DNA of 64,000 nucleotides, from the NCBI RefSeq assembly GCF_016907925.1, contig NZ_JAFBCZ010000007.1, positions 62,001 to 126,000 on the forward strand, in the 5' to 3' direction. A program made the translations under genes and the position numbers. Below, piece by piece: positions 43,871-53,682 of the stretch (the first letter of the stretch is position 1; each line of letters begins with the position of its first letter). The stretch is from Herpetosiphon giganteus. GTDB taxonomy: Bacteria; Chloroflexota; Chloroflexia; Chloroflexales; Herpetosiphonaceae. The notes beneath the pieces are model-generated. The model did no database searches. It had not been told where the DNA came from and saw only the letters and a program-made list of their open reading frames with translations.

Positions 43871-46800
43871 TTAGTTCTCCATATTATTGGCCAATTTGGT
43901 GCGATTATTCAGCAAAAAGCCGATTGTTTCGCCCAAAACTTGCGATTCAAATGGTTTTGGCAGCACTGCATCGAACACATGGCGGCGCGTATCAAGATCT
44001 GGCGCATTCCAGACGGTCAGCAACATTGCTACCAACAACGGGTCACGAGTTTTAAGCAATTCGGTCAAATCCCAAGCATTGATGTCGGTCAGGCCGCTAT
44101 CGGCAATCAAGGCATCAAAATCGCGGGCATAGGCTAAATCCAAGGCCAGCGTGCCGCTATCGGCGCAAACCACCGTATGCCCCAAACTTTCGAGCAAGCC
44201 TGCCAAGGCCGATTGCACCCGCGTATCGCTTTCGACCACCAGAATTGTGCCGCGTTGCAAGGCTTGCGCCCCACCAACTTGCATTGGGTCGTTCGATGTT
44301 TCAGGGCGCGGAATTGGAAAGACCAGCGAAATGGTGCTGCCAACGCCGACCTCGCTTTGCACCGCAACCCGCCCACCGTGATGTTGCACCACGATTGCGT
44401 GGGTCATCGAAAGCCCAAGCCCAGTGCCATGCTCGCCTTTGGTACTGAAAAATGGCTCCCACATGCGTACTTGGGTTTCTTCATTCATGCCAATGCCTGT
44501 ATCGCTGATTTCCATAATCACGTCGTCGTCAACTTGCTCGGTGCGAATCGTCAAAATGCCGCCTTTGGGCATGGCATCGGTGGCATTCAGCACCACGTTG
44601 GTCAGCACTTCACGCAAGGCAAACGGCGAACCATAGATCAACGGAATTTGGCTTTTTTCAATTCTGGTTTGAATCATGGTGCTGGCAGGGCGGCTGCGCC
44701 AACGTGGCCGAATCAGCTTAATCACATCATTGATAATCGTGTTCAAATCGACCATTTCGTGATCTTCTGGCTGCTGAGCGCGGGTAAATTGCTGAATTCG
44801 CTCAACCATATGCCGACCATCACGGGCGGCTTGCTCAATCACAACCAAGCCTTCGCGTTGCTCTTCTGGCGCTTCGATCAGCAATAATTGGGTGTGGCCC
44901 AAAATCCCAGCAATCAAATTGTTGAAATCGTGGGCGATGCCGCTCGACAATTCGCCCAAAGCCCGCAACCGCTCGGTTTGCAGCAACACATCTTGGGCCT
45001 CTTGTTTGGCGCGGTAGGCTTGCTCAAGCTCTTGATACAACTGGGCGTTGGAGATTGCCAAAGCCATGTGGCGCGCTAGAATTTGCAACAAATGTTGGTG
45101 AGCTGGTGGAAAAGCATCAGGATCGAAGCTGGAAAGCACCAGCACGCCGAGCCAGCGATCATCGCGGCGCAATGGCACGAGCAAGGCCACCGCCAAGCCA
45201 ATTTGGCGTAGCTCAGCAGCGCGGCTAATTGGCGAGCTGTTCATAATCATGCGATAGGGCGGTGCATCGATTGGCCCAAAATCCTGCCAAATTTCTGGCG
45301 AAAGCACCAAGGTTTTATCGAGCAGGTCAACTTCGGCGCGGCCAGTTTTCATCAGCACGCTAAAGAAACGAGTTTGCTCGGTTGCCAAGGCCACACACGC
45401 CCAATCGTAGGGCACGACCCGCTCGATTTGCTGGGCGATGCGATGGCAGACGACTTCGAGATTGAGGGTGGCGTTGAGCGTGGCGGTGATATTCGAGACA
45501 GCGCTCAGTTGCTCGGTTTGTTGTTGCAAGGTCGTAATCAGGTCGCGTTGTTCGAGCGCAATCGCCGCTTGCGAACAAATCGCCTCGGCAAAGTTGATAT
45601 TGCTGCGGCCAAAATGGCGCTCAGGCCGTTGATCAAACAAGGCCATCAAGCCCAACGTGCCGTTGCGCCCGACCAATGGCACTAAGAGCGCTGCGACTAG
45701 ACCAGTTTCGAGCCAAAAAGCGCTGGTGGTCGTGGCTGCATCGCGATCGTTATGATGATAGGCGCTAGCGCTGGTTTGGGCCATATGCTGCAAACCGGGG
45801 AAGTAAGTTAGCAGCGCTTGCGAAATAACCTCAATCGAGCAATTTTTGGGCATTTGCCAAGCGAGCGGCTTGAGGGTTTGGCTGTGGGCATCATAATGAA
45901 ACATAATGCCAACGTTGGTTTGCAGCGCTTCGCAGACCGTTTGCACCAATTGATCAAGCAAATCTTCTTGTTGGGCTTGATTGAAAATCCGATTGACATG
46001 GCTCAACATAGCGAGGCGCTGTTTTTCGGCGCGTTGAATATCAATTAATAAACCGCCGATCATGCTGATCAGGTAATACACGCCCAGTTCAAAGACGATG
46101 CTGGCAAAGGCGACCCGATCGTTGCCCAGCGTGCCAACTCGGCGCATGCGGCTAGTTTCGTCAAGGAAAAATGAGAGTGCGATTAACATACTGCCTGTGG
46201 CCGAGAGCAACGCGCCATCGAAGCCATGGCGGGCGGTGAAGGCCACAATTGGCAAGAGGAACAAGACATTTAAAAATTGCACCGGAATATAGGCCACCCG
46301 ATCGATGCCCCAGCCGATCAGGCCGACAATTGCCAGCATAAAGATTAATTGTAAGACATCGCTGCGGGTGATGGTTGTGCGATGAATACTGCGTTGCAAA
46401 GCGGCAGGCGTGCCAAAAAGACCGCGCGTCGAAAGCCACGGCGTGCCTAAACGCAACATTGGCAGCGTGATGATCAACGAACCCAAACTATTGGTCAGCC
46501 AAATCAAGGCCGTTGTGACCAATACTGCATGTTCTTCGATCCAACCGACTTGCCAACCAACGGCGCTCATACAAAAGGCGCTAATCGCAGTGTTAAACAG
46601 CACCCCGCTGGCCAAAAAACCATTCAGGGCCGATTCGCGCGACATATCGTAGGGATACCGATACAGGCGAAAAATGAGGGCTGGTAAGCCGCCTTGAGCC
46701 ACCCACCCACCAACCAACAGGGCTAGCCACCCAACCTGATTAATGCCAGCAAACCATGCAATGAGCGCCATGCTGATGGCACTGCCAACAGCCCATGGAA

Positions 46801-46939
46801 GCTGCCACCACATAATGCCTGCTTGCACAACCCCTAAGGCCAAAATCCAAGGCATCGGAAGCTGGGCCAGCCAACCCAATCCAAACAAGAGCGCGGTTAT
46901 GGTCGCACTGCAAAAACTCAGCAAGAGCGGCCTGGTCAT
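43871..46939 (-). CDS. Hybrid sensor histidine kinase (MASE1-like/GAF/GAF/HisKA/HATPase/REC)
   Basis: A 1,022-residue kinase. The N-terminus (about 1-300) has eight or so transmembrane helices in a MASE1-like arrangement. Two GAF domains follow (about 320-470 and 485-640). The HisKA region has LGELSSGIAHDFNNLIAGIL with the phospho-His. The ATPase domain shows VLNATDAMPKGG, ISDTGIGM and GTGLGLSMTHAIV. The C-terminal receiver has LIADSGL (phospho-Asp) and VLPKPFES (Lys). The start is ATG 46939 with GAGG upstream. Signal and output are unknown; the only linked gene is the DUF2231 protein. Confidence 0.88.
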   Translation of the reverse strand: MTRPLLLSFCSATITALLFGLGWLAQLPMPWILALGVVQAGIMWWQLPWAVGSAISMALIAWFAGINQVGWLALLVGGWVAQGGLPALIFRLYRYPYDMSRESALNGFLASGVLFNTAISAFCMSAVGWQVGWIEEHAVLVTTALIWLTNSLGSLIITLPMLRLGTPWLSTRGLFGTPAALQRSIHRTTITRSDVLQLIFMLAIVGLIGWGIDRVAYIPVQFLNVLFLLPIVAFTARHGFDGALLSATGSMLIALSFFLDETSRMRRVGTLGNDRVAFASIVFELGVYYLISMIGGLLIDIQRAEKQRLAMLSHVNRIFNQAQQEDLLDQLVQTVCEALQTNVGIMFHYDAHSQTLKPLAWQMPKNCSIEVISQALLTYFPGLQHMAQTSASAYHHNDRDAATTTSAFWLETGLVAALLVPLVGRNGTLGLMALFDQRPERHFGRSNINFAEAICSQAAIALEQRDLITTLQQQTEQLSAVSNITATLNATLNLEVVCHRIAQQIERVVPYDWACVALATEQTRFFSVLMKTGRAEVDLLDKTLVLSPEIWQDFGPIDAPPYRMIMNSSPISRAAELRQIGLAVALLVPLRRDDRWLGVLVLSSFDPDAFPPAHQHLLQILARHMALAISNAQLYQELEQAYRAKQEAQDVLLQTERLRALGELSSGIAHDFNNLIAGILGHTQLLLIEAPEEQREGLVVIEQAARDGRHMVERIQQFTRAQQPEDHEMVDLNTIINDVIKLIRPRWRSRPASTMIQTRIEKSQIPLIYGSPFALREVLTNVVLNATDAMPKGGILTIRTEQVDDDVIMEISDTGIGMNEETQVRMWEPFFSTKGEHGTGLGLSMTHAIVVQHHGGRVAVQSEVGVGSTISLVFPIPRPETSNDPMQVGGAQALQRGTILVVESDTRVQSALAGLLESLGHTVVCADSGTLALDLAYARDFDALIADSGLTDINAWDLTELLKTRDPLLVAMLLTVWNAPDLDTRRHVFDAVLPKPFESQVLGETIGFLLNNRTKLANNMEN

Positions 46940-47122
46940 GGTGAGCCTCGTCTCAGGAAGATGCTCCCTCATTCTATAGCGATGAGCATGGTAGCGTCAA
47001 GCGCAAAATCGGGCTTTGGCTTGCTGCTTTACCTCTATTTTAGCGCAGATTTGGCTATGCTTCGTCAAGCCTTTTGGCTTGGTTTTTGTTAGCGTTTTGT
47101 CATGTTGCGCCATGGCCTGCGG

Positions 47123-47151
47123 TTGAAAAAACATAATCCATGGCCTATAAT
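47123..47151 (+). promoter_or_regulatory. mraZ (dcw cluster) promoter
   Basis: TTGAAA (47123-47128), exactly 17 nt, TATAAT (47146-47151). This is the best sigma-70-type promoter in the window. The upstream spacer (46940-47122) has no gene; only a weak CAAGCC/GGCTTG hairpin at 47066-47081. Confidence 0.8.
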
Positions 47152-47162
47152 GGCGATGGAAG

Positions 47163-47187
47163 TGGGGCAAAGTGGGGAAATGTGGGG
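47163..47187 (+). promoter_or_regulatory. MraZ operator: three TGGGG boxes
   Basis: TGGGG at 47163, 47173 and 47183, each separated by 5 nt (10-bp period), just downstream of the -10. MraZ is known to bind TGGGN direct repeats with 5-nt spacing at its own promoter, so autorepression of the cluster is strongly suggested. Confidence 0.85.
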
Positions 47188-47239
47188 CAGTTGCCAGGCG
47201 AACATCTGAGCGTAAAAGCCTTGACAGTGGGAGCAAGCC

Positions 47240-47671
47240 ATGTTTTTGGGCGAATATGAACATACGGTTGACGATAAAGGGCGCTTGGCGATTCCAGCCA
47301 AATTTCGGGCTGGCTTAGCCGATGGTCTGGTGTTGACCCGTGGTTTCGACCAAAACTTGCTGCTTTACCCAATGCCTGTCTGGCGTGAATTGGCTGCTCG
47401 GATCAATGCTCTGCCGATTAGTCAACCTTCAGCGCGTAATTTACGCCGTTTGATGTTTGCTGGCGCAAGCGATCTGGGCCTCGATAAACAGGGCCGCATC
47501 GTGTTGCCACCCAACTTACGCCAGTATGCCACAATTACGAGCCAAGCGCTCATTACCGGTATGGATAGTTTTATTGAAATTTGGTCGGCTGAGCGCTGGC
47601 AAACGGTGCTCGATAGTTTTGCCGACGAAGCGCCGCTCTTGGCCGAGCACGTCGCGGCCTTTGGGATCTAG
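47240..47671 (+). CDS. mraZ: Transcriptional regulator MraZ
   Basis: A 143-residue double AbrB-like protein. The first half has MFLGEYEHTVDDKGRLAIPA, the second FAGASDLGLDKQGRIVLPP; both carry the D.KGR/D.QGR signature. It binds DNA as a ring and represses its own promoter; matching boxes lie 53-77 nt upstream. GGGAG precedes the ATG. First gene of the dcw cluster, 11 nt from rsmH. Confidence 0.97.
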   Translation: MFLGEYEHTVDDKGRLAIPAKFRAGLADGLVLTRGFDQNLLLYPMPVWRELAARINALPISQPSARNLRRLMFAGASDLGLDKQGRIVLPPNLRQYATITSQALITGMDSFIEIWSAERWQTVLDSFADEAPLLAEHVAAFGI

Positions 47672-47682
47672 TATGGTGAGTA

Positions 47683-48693
47683 ATGCATATTCCAGTTTTG
47701 TATGATGCCACGCTGGCAGCGCTTAATTTACGCCCTGCTGGACGCTATATCGATGGCACCCTCGGTTGGGGCGGCCATAGCAGCGGCATCCTTGCTGGCA
47801 GCGGCCCTTCCGGCCAATTACTCGCCATCGATCAAGACCCGATGGCTTTGGCTGCCGCTCGCGAACGCCTCGCCAGTTATGGCGACCGTGTAAGCTTGAT
47901 GCATGGCAATTATCGCCAGATGGCGAGCCTTGCAGCCCAACACGGCTGGCAGCAAGTCGATGGCATTCTACTCGATATTGGGGTTTCATCGCCGCAGCTC
48001 GATCTGCCTGAACGGGGCTTTTCGTTTCAGTACGACGCGCCGCTTGATATGCGTATGAATCCAACTCAGGGCGAAAGCGCCGCCGATTTGATTGCGCGGC
48101 TGAATGAAACTGATTTGGCGAATGTGATTTATGAATATGGCGAGGAACGGCTTTCGCGCCGGATTGCCCGCCGAATCGTTGAGCAACGGGCCAAAAGCCC
48201 AATTACCAGCACCGCGCAATTGGCAAGCTTGGTGCGCAGCGCCGTGGGTGGCCAAGCAGGCAAGACCCATCCAGCAACGCGCACCTTTCAAGCCTTGCGG
48301 ATTGCGGTCAACGATGAATTGGGGGCATTGCGCGAAGGTTTAGCCGCCGCGACCAAACTCTTAGCACCAGGCGGGCGTTTAGCGGTCATCACCTTTCATT
48401 CCTTAGAAGATCGGATCGTCAAGGAATGGATGCGCGATCAAGCAAGCGAATGTTTGATTCCTGCCAAGCTCGAAATTTTGGCCTGCCCGCATAGTTGTGC
48501 TGCGAAAAGCGGCCCACGGGCATGCATTTACCCAGTTGGGCGCGATTGCGATTATGTGCCAACGCTTGAGGTGTTGAGCCGTAAGCCAATCGAGGCCACA
48601 GCAGAAGAACTCAAAGCCAACCCACGCGCCCGCTCAGCCAAATTGCGGGTTGCCGAACGACGCTTAACGACGGCGCTTGCGCCCGAAGCATAG
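47683..48693 (+). CDS. rsmH: 16S rRNA (cytosine1402-N4)-methyltransferase
   Basis: A 336-residue SAM-dependent methylase. Motifs: IPVLYDATLAAL, YIDGTLGWGGHSSGIL (SAM binding), GILLDIGVSSPQLD, RGFSFQYDAPLDMRM, THPATRTFQALRIAVNDEL and VITFHSLEDRIVK. It modifies the ribosomal P site in the 16S rRNA. Conventional position after mraZ. Confidence 0.97.
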   Translation: MHIPVLYDATLAALNLRPAGRYIDGTLGWGGHSSGILAGSGPSGQLLAIDQDPMALAAARERLASYGDRVSLMHGNYRQMASLAAQHGWQQVDGILLDIGVSSPQLDLPERGFSFQYDAPLDMRMNPTQGESAADLIARLNETDLANVIYEYGEERLSRRIARRIVEQRAKSPITSTAQLASLVRSAVGGQAGKTHPATRTFQALRIAVNDELGALREGLAAATKLLAPGGRLAVITFHSLEDRIVKEWMRDQASECLIPAKLEILACPHSCAAKSGPRACIYPVGRDCDYVPTLEVLSRKPIEATAEELKANPRARSAKLRVAERRLTTALAPEA

Positions 48694-48716
48694 ATACACC
48701 TGTCGGAGGATTCTTG

Positions 48717-49088
48717 ATGGCGGTTCAATCTCAACCAATTGGTGGCCTGAGTGCCATCCGTAATCGCAGCACCAGCCAACCAACCAGCCAACGCCGCGCC
48801 AGCGTGTTAATTGCACTCGCGGTTGTGGTGGCCTTGATGTGTATGCTGTATTTGGCCCAAACTGGCCGAATTGCCGCGCTTGGTTTTCGGCTAGAGCAAC
48901 TTGAAGTGCAGCAAACTAAATTGGTGCGCGCCAATAACCAGTTGCTGTATGAGATTGAACAATCGCAATCGCTTGAGGTGATTCGCCAACGAGCAACCGC
49001 CTTGGGCTTTGCCCCCATTGCATCCAGCCAAGCAGAATATCTGATTATTGAACTACCACACCATCGTTGGACGGTTCAGGCTCGTTAG
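48717..49088 (+). CDS. ftsL: FtsL-like division protein
   Basis: A 123-residue bitopic protein with a cytoplasmic N-tail, one transmembrane helix (about 34-55) and an extracellular coiled coil (about 55-95, LEQLEVQQTKLVRANNQLLY). Sequence similarity in FtsL is weak, so the call rests on size, topology and position between rsmH and the PBP gene. Start ATG 48717 has GGAGGA upstream. Confidence 0.75.
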   Translation: MAVQSQPIGGLSAIRNRSTSQPTSQRRASVLIALAVVVALMCMLYLAQTGRIAALGFRLEQLEVQQTKLVRANNQLLYEIEQSQSLEVIRQRATALGFAPIASSQAEYLIIELPHHRWTVQAR

Positions 49089-49124
49089 CGCCCGTTCCCG
49101 CTCTTGCGCTTTGGAGGAACTTGC

Positions 49125-50951
49125 ATGGCCGCGCGTACCGCTCCAACTCCCCAGCATCAACCCTTGCTCTCACGCTGGCGCATCAACGCCATTTTGTTGA
49201 TCTGTGTGGTCTTTGCTTTGGCAAATGCCCATAAATTGTTTGAAGTTCAAGTTCAGCGCCATGATCAGCTTTCGGGCTTGGCGCAAAGTGAGTTTCGCCA
49301 AAATCGCACAATTCAGCCAGCCCGCGGCATTATTCGCGATAGTACTGGCGGGGTTTTGGCGATGAATGTTGATCGCGATGTGCTGGGCGTGGCTCCACCG
49401 TTGATTGATGATGATGTAGCCGATCCAAATGAATCTGATCGTTTGGCCTTGTTGCTTTCGCCATTGATCGGCAAAGCTCCCAGCGAAATCAAACAATTGT
49501 TGCAAACCAAAGATCGCGAGTATGTGGTGCTGGCGCGGCGCTTAACGCCTGAAGTGAGCGAGCAAATTCGGGCGCTCAAAAATACGGCGCTTTCGCTCAC
49601 ACCGGAGCCAGTGCGGGTTTATCCCAAAGGCATGTTTGCCGCCAATATCGTTGGCGTAGCCAATTACGAAAATGTGGGCATTAGCGGGGTTGAGGGCTAT
49701 AACAACTCGCTGTTGGCTGGGGTTGCTGGCTCGCTCGAAGCCGAAATCGACTCTGCTGCCAACTCGATTTGGATCGATCCACCAACCGTGCAAGAGCCAC
49801 GCGATGGCGCAGATATTACCTTAACGATCGACCCAACCGCTCAGCATATTGCCGAAGAAGAATTGCAAAATGCGTTGATCAACCATGGCGCAAGCGGTGG
49901 CTCAATTACGGTGATGGATTCCAAAACTGGCGCGATTCTGGCCATGGCAACGTCCAACAAATTTGATCCCAATCGCTATACCGAATATCAGCCAGAAATC
50001 TACAACAAAAATGGCGCAATTACCGACCAGTATGAGCCAGGCTCAACCTTCAAGCCAATCAACTTGGCAATAGGCTTGCAAGCCAAAGCCTTTACGGTCA
50101 ATAGCGTGGTCGATGACCCAGGCTTTATTGCCCGCGCACCTGGCTGTTGCGCCAACTTCGATTCCAACGGCCACTCGCCGATGACCCCCGAAAATGTGAT
50201 TCTCTATTCATCGAATGTTGGCGCTTTGCAATACGCCGAAATGGCGGGCGAAGAAGGTTTCTATCAAGGCTTGCGCGATTTTGGCTATGGCCAGCCAACC
50301 GGAATTGAGTTGGGTGGCGAAGAGGCTGGGATTGTGCAATGGCCTGATACCACCGCCGATTGGCGGCCAATTGTGCTTTCGACCAATGGCTACGGCCAAG
50401 GCATCGCGGTAACGCCGCTGCAACACTTGCGGGCGATGTCGGCGATTGCCAATGGCGGCAACTTGATGCAGCCCTACATCATTCAAGAATGGTGTGAGCG
50501 CGGCGAGTGCCACAAGGTTGAGCCAAAGGTATTGCGTACCATAATTGATGATAATGTGGCTATGGATGTGGCCAAGATGATGGTACGCGCTGCCAACAAC
50601 AATTACGCTTTTCAAGAAGATATGTGGTGGAAGCAATGTAGCGCCTATTATGATCGCCAGGGGAATGGCGGCGTGCCCTTGGTGCCTGGCTACAACATTG
50701 CGGCCAAAACTGGTACTAGCTCAATTCCTGATGGTCGTGGTGGCTACGAAAACGCCACGATTGGCTCGGTGATGGGCTTTGGCCCAATCGAAGATTCGCG
50801 CTTTACGGTCTTAGTTAAGCTTGATCGCACCCAAGAAATTTGGGGCACAAAGGCGATTCCGGTGTATGCTGCGGTGTTCAAGCGCTTGCTGACCCATTAT
50901 CAAGTTCCGCCCAACCCAGAGTTGGTGCACGAATGCCAAATTGAACAATAA
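49125..50951 (+). CDS. ftsI: Peptidoglycan transpeptidase FtsI/PBP2-type
   Basis: A 608-residue class B penicillin-binding protein. It has one N-terminal membrane helix (about 22-42), a dimerisation region (QPARGIIRDSTGGVLAMNVD) and a transpeptidase domain with PGSTFKPINLAIG (nucleophile Ser), YSSNVGALQYAEMAG (SxN) and AAKTGTSSIPDG (KTG). No PASTA domain follows. It makes septal cross-links with FtsW. Start at ATG 49125 after GGAGGAACTTGC. Confidence 0.95.
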   Translation: MAARTAPTPQHQPLLSRWRINAILLICVVFALANAHKLFEVQVQRHDQLSGLAQSEFRQNRTIQPARGIIRDSTGGVLAMNVDRDVLGVAPPLIDDDVADPNESDRLALLLSPLIGKAPSEIKQLLQTKDREYVVLARRLTPEVSEQIRALKNTALSLTPEPVRVYPKGMFAANIVGVANYENVGISGVEGYNNSLLAGVAGSLEAEIDSAANSIWIDPPTVQEPRDGADITLTIDPTAQHIAEEELQNALINHGASGGSITVMDSKTGAILAMATSNKFDPNRYTEYQPEIYNKNGAITDQYEPGSTFKPINLAIGLQAKAFTVNSVVDDPGFIARAPGCCANFDSNGHSPMTPENVILYSSNVGALQYAEMAGEEGFYQGLRDFGYGQPTGIELGGEEAGIVQWPDTTADWRPIVLSTNGYGQGIAVTPLQHLRAMSAIANGGNLMQPYIIQEWCERGECHKVEPKVLRTIIDDNVAMDVAKMMVRAANNNYAFQEDMWWKQCSAYYDRQGNGGVPLVPGYNIAAKTGTSSIPDGRGGYENATIGSVMGFGPIEDSRFTVLVKLDRTQEIWGTKAIPVYAAVFKRLLTHYQVPPNPELVHECQIEQ

Positions 50952-50997
50952 CGAAATCTACTAGCGCCATGGTGTTCATGGCTTTGAGATAGTGCCT

Positions 50998-52467
50998 ATG
51001 CTAAGCTTACAAACGGTGGTTGATGGAGTGCGAATTGCCAGCGAACCAAGCTTGCAATTGCCCGCAGCGTTGGCCAATTTACCAATAACGAGTGCTTGCA
51101 TCGATTCGCGCGAAGCTGTCGATGATGGTTTGTTTGTGGCCTTGCAAGGTGAACGGGTCGATGGTCACGAGTTTATTGCTGCGGTGGTAGCGCGCGGCGT
51201 TCGCGCAGCTTTGGTGCAACGCGGGCGTTTGACCGATCCAAGCCAATTGGGCTTGGATCGGCCTTTTGTTGAGCTTGATCCCGATTTGGGCCAAATTCCT
51301 GAAACTGCGCCAGCCAATGCCTTTTTTTTGATTAGCGTTGATCAGCCGTTGCTGGCGCTGCAACGCTTGGCTACTCGCCATCGTCAGCAACGCGATTTGG
51401 TGGTGGTTGGAATTACCGGCAGCGTTGGCAAAACCTCTACCAAAGAGGTGTTGGCGGCCATGCTTGCACCAACCATGCGCACCCATAAAAGCCCACGCTC
51501 CTACAATAGCGAAAATACCTTGCCCTTGGTCGTGCTCGGGATTGAGCCAAACCATCAGATTGCAGTGCTCGAAATGGGCATCTACAACAAAGGCGATTTG
51601 GCCTTGCTCACGACGATTGCTCAGCCCCAAATTGGCATCGTGACCAACGTCGGTTTATCGCACTTGGAGCGCATGCACACCATCGAAAATGTGGCCGAGG
51701 CCAAAAGTGAATTGGTGCAAGCCTTGCCAGAAGATGGTTGGGCGATTCTCAACTACGACGATCAGCGGGTGTTGGCGATGCGCAATCGTACCAAAGCCCA
51801 AGTCTTTACCTATGGCCTCGACCCGCAGGCTGATTTGTGGGCCGATAACATCGAAAGCCGTGGCTTAGATGGCATTGGCTTTGATGCGCATTATCGTGGC
51901 GAAAAATGGCATATCAAATTGCCCTTGATTGGCTTGCACAGCGTGCATACGGCCTTAGCGGCGGCAGCGGTGGGGATTGTGCTCGGGCTTTCATGGGATT
52001 CGCTAATTCAAGGGTTGCGCAGCAGCGCTCAATTGCGCTTGCTCTCGTATCCGGCGGTTGGCGGCGCAACCCTGATTGACGACACCTACAATGCTTCGCC
52101 AGTTTCGTGTATTGCCGCGCTGAATCTCTTGGCCGAGCTGCAAGGTCGCCGCATCGCCGTGTTTGGCGATATGGCCGAGCTTGGCCCGCAAGATGAAATT
52201 GGCCATCGTTCGGTTGGCGTGCGGGCCGCCGATGTGGTCGATGAATTATATGTTGTGGGCGAAAAAGCCCATTGGATTGGCAAAGGAGCCATTGAATCAG
52301 GGCTGGCAGCAGAACATGTGCATGTGCTACCCGACAAAGCTACGGTGATTGCGGCGTTGCAATCGACCCTCCAAGCGAACGATTACGTCCTTGTCAAAGG
52401 ATCGCGTGCTGCCGCTATGGAAGATGTTGCGAATGCTTTGCAAGTTAGGCCGGAGGCTAAGGCGTGA
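50998..52467 (+). CDS. murF: UDP-N-acetylmuramoyl-tripeptide-D-alanyl-D-alanine ligase
   Basis: A 489-residue Mur ligase adding D-Ala-D-Ala. Motifs: ITSACIDSREAVDDGLFVAL, GITGSVGKTSTKEVLAAML (ATP binding), SYNSENTLPL, LEMGIYNKGDL and LIDDTYNASPVSCIAAL. It follows ftsI directly; murE, usually between them, is absent. The stop overlaps the mraY GTG by 4 nt. Starts at ATG 50998 or GTG 50992. Confidence 0.95.
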   Translation: MLSLQTVVDGVRIASEPSLQLPAALANLPITSACIDSREAVDDGLFVALQGERVDGHEFIAAVVARGVRAALVQRGRLTDPSQLGLDRPFVELDPDLGQIPETAPANAFFLISVDQPLLALQRLATRHRQQRDLVVVGITGSVGKTSTKEVLAAMLAPTMRTHKSPRSYNSENTLPLVVLGIEPNHQIAVLEMGIYNKGDLALLTTIAQPQIGIVTNVGLSHLERMHTIENVAEAKSELVQALPEDGWAILNYDDQRVLAMRNRTKAQVFTYGLDPQADLWADNIESRGLDGIGFDAHYRGEKWHIKLPLIGLHSVHTALAAAAVGIVLGLSWDSLIQGLRSSAQLRLLSYPAVGGATLIDDTYNASPVSCIAALNLLAELQGRRIAVFGDMAELGPQDEIGHRSVGVRAADVVDELYVVGEKAHWIGKGAIESGLAAEHVHVLPDKATVIAALQSTLQANDYVLVKGSRAAAMEDVANALQVRPEAKA

Positions 52468-53621
52468 ATAACGAACAGGTCGTCGTCGAACTTCAGCGAG
52501 CGCTTGTGCTCAAGCTGGCTGAAGCGTTGTTATTAGCTGGAGCCGCTTTTGTTTTGACGTTAGTTCTTGGCCGCTGGTGGATTCGCTGGCTCAAGGCACA
52601 TAATATTGGCAAAGCAATTCGGGTTGACGGCCCGCAAAGCCATATGATCAAAATTGGCACGCCAACCATGGGCGGGGTCATGATCATTGCCTCAGTTGTA
52701 ATCATCACGGTGATTTTCAATCTGGTTAATCGCTGGTCGATGCTCTTACCGTTGGCGGCTTTGGTTGGCTATGGCATTCTTGGCGCGTTCGATGATTATC
52801 TTTCGCTGACCAAAGTGCGCTCGAAAACCTTTGGCCTGACCGAACGCTTCAAAATGGTTTGGCTGGTCATGATTGCCTTTTTGGCTTCGCTGGCCTTGTA
52901 TCTGCCCAAGCCGTTTGGCTTGGCTAACGGCGGCGATGTGGTTGTGCCGTTTGTTGGTGTCATCGATATTGGCTACTGGTACATTCCGGTTGCGACATTT
53001 TTGATTGTGGCGATGGCTAATGCCGTTAATTTCTCCGATGGCATGGATGGCTTGGCGGGCTGGACATCGGCGATTGCCTTTGCCGCCTTCGGCGTAATTG
53101 CCTTCGTCTATCGCTTCGATTACTTGGTGACCTACTCGTTTACGGTTTCGGGCGCGTGCGTGGCCTTCTTGTGGTTCAACGCTCATCCGGCCCAAGTTTT
53201 TATGGGCGATACTGGCTCGTTGGCCTTGGGCGCAACCTTGGCGATTGTGGCGCTGATTTCCAAAGCATGGTTGTTGCTGCCAATTGTCGGGATTATTTAT
53301 GTGCTCGAAGCCGCTTCGGTGGTGATTCAGCGCTACTATTTCAAATATACGCGGATCACGACTGGCACTGGCAAGCGGGTCTTCAAAATGACCCCAATCC
53401 ACCATCACTTCGAGTTGACTGGCTGGTCGGAGATGCAAGTTGTTCAGCGTTTTGTGATGATTGGGATTATTGCGGCGATGATCGGCATTTCGCTGGCCTT
53501 GAATCCAGCCTTGCCCCAGCAAGTCAGCACAAGCTCAACCCAGCCGACGATTCCTGATAATCCTTTTACCACGACCGACGATCCGACCGCCACGCCGTAT
53601 CCATCGCCATTGGAAAATTAG
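52464..53621 (+). CDS. mraY: Phospho-N-acetylmuramoyl-pentapeptide transferase
   Basis: A 385-residue polytopic enzyme making lipid I. Motifs: KIGTPTMGGVMII, GAFDDYLSLTKVRSKTFGLT (Asp pair), NAVNFSDGMDGLAGWTSAIA (catalytic loop), FMGDTGSLALGATLA and MTPIHHHFELTGWSE (His triad). A hydrophilic Thr/Pro-rich tail of about 30 residues (STSSTQPTIPDNPFTTTDD) is additional. GTG start overlaps the murF stop. Confidence 0.97.
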   Translation: MNNEQVVVELQRALVLKLAEALLLAGAAFVLTLVLGRWWIRWLKAHNIGKAIRVDGPQSHMIKIGTPTMGGVMIIASVVIITVIFNLVNRWSMLLPLAALVGYGILGAFDDYLSLTKVRSKTFGLTERFKMVWLVMIAFLASLALYLPKPFGLANGGDVVVPFVGVIDIGYWYIPVATFLIVAMANAVNFSDGMDGLAGWTSAIAFAAFGVIAFVYRFDYLVTYSFTVSGACVAFLWFNAHPAQVFMGDTGSLALGATLAIVALISKAWLLLPIVGIIYVLEAASVVIQRYYFKYTRITTGTGKRVFKMTPIHHHFELTGWSEMQVVQRFVMIGIIAAMIGISLALNPALPQQVSTSSTQPTIPDNPFTTTDDPTATPYPSPLEN

Positions 53622-53682
53622 GCCACGGCTGATTGATTTGGTTTGATGTACTCGCAAGGCATTTAGCAAAGTAAGGCATGGC

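Noticed and set aside
52746..53522. 258-codon minus-strand frame inside mraY
   Set aside because: Antisense to invariant MraY motifs; His/Asn/Arg-rich as expected for a shadow.
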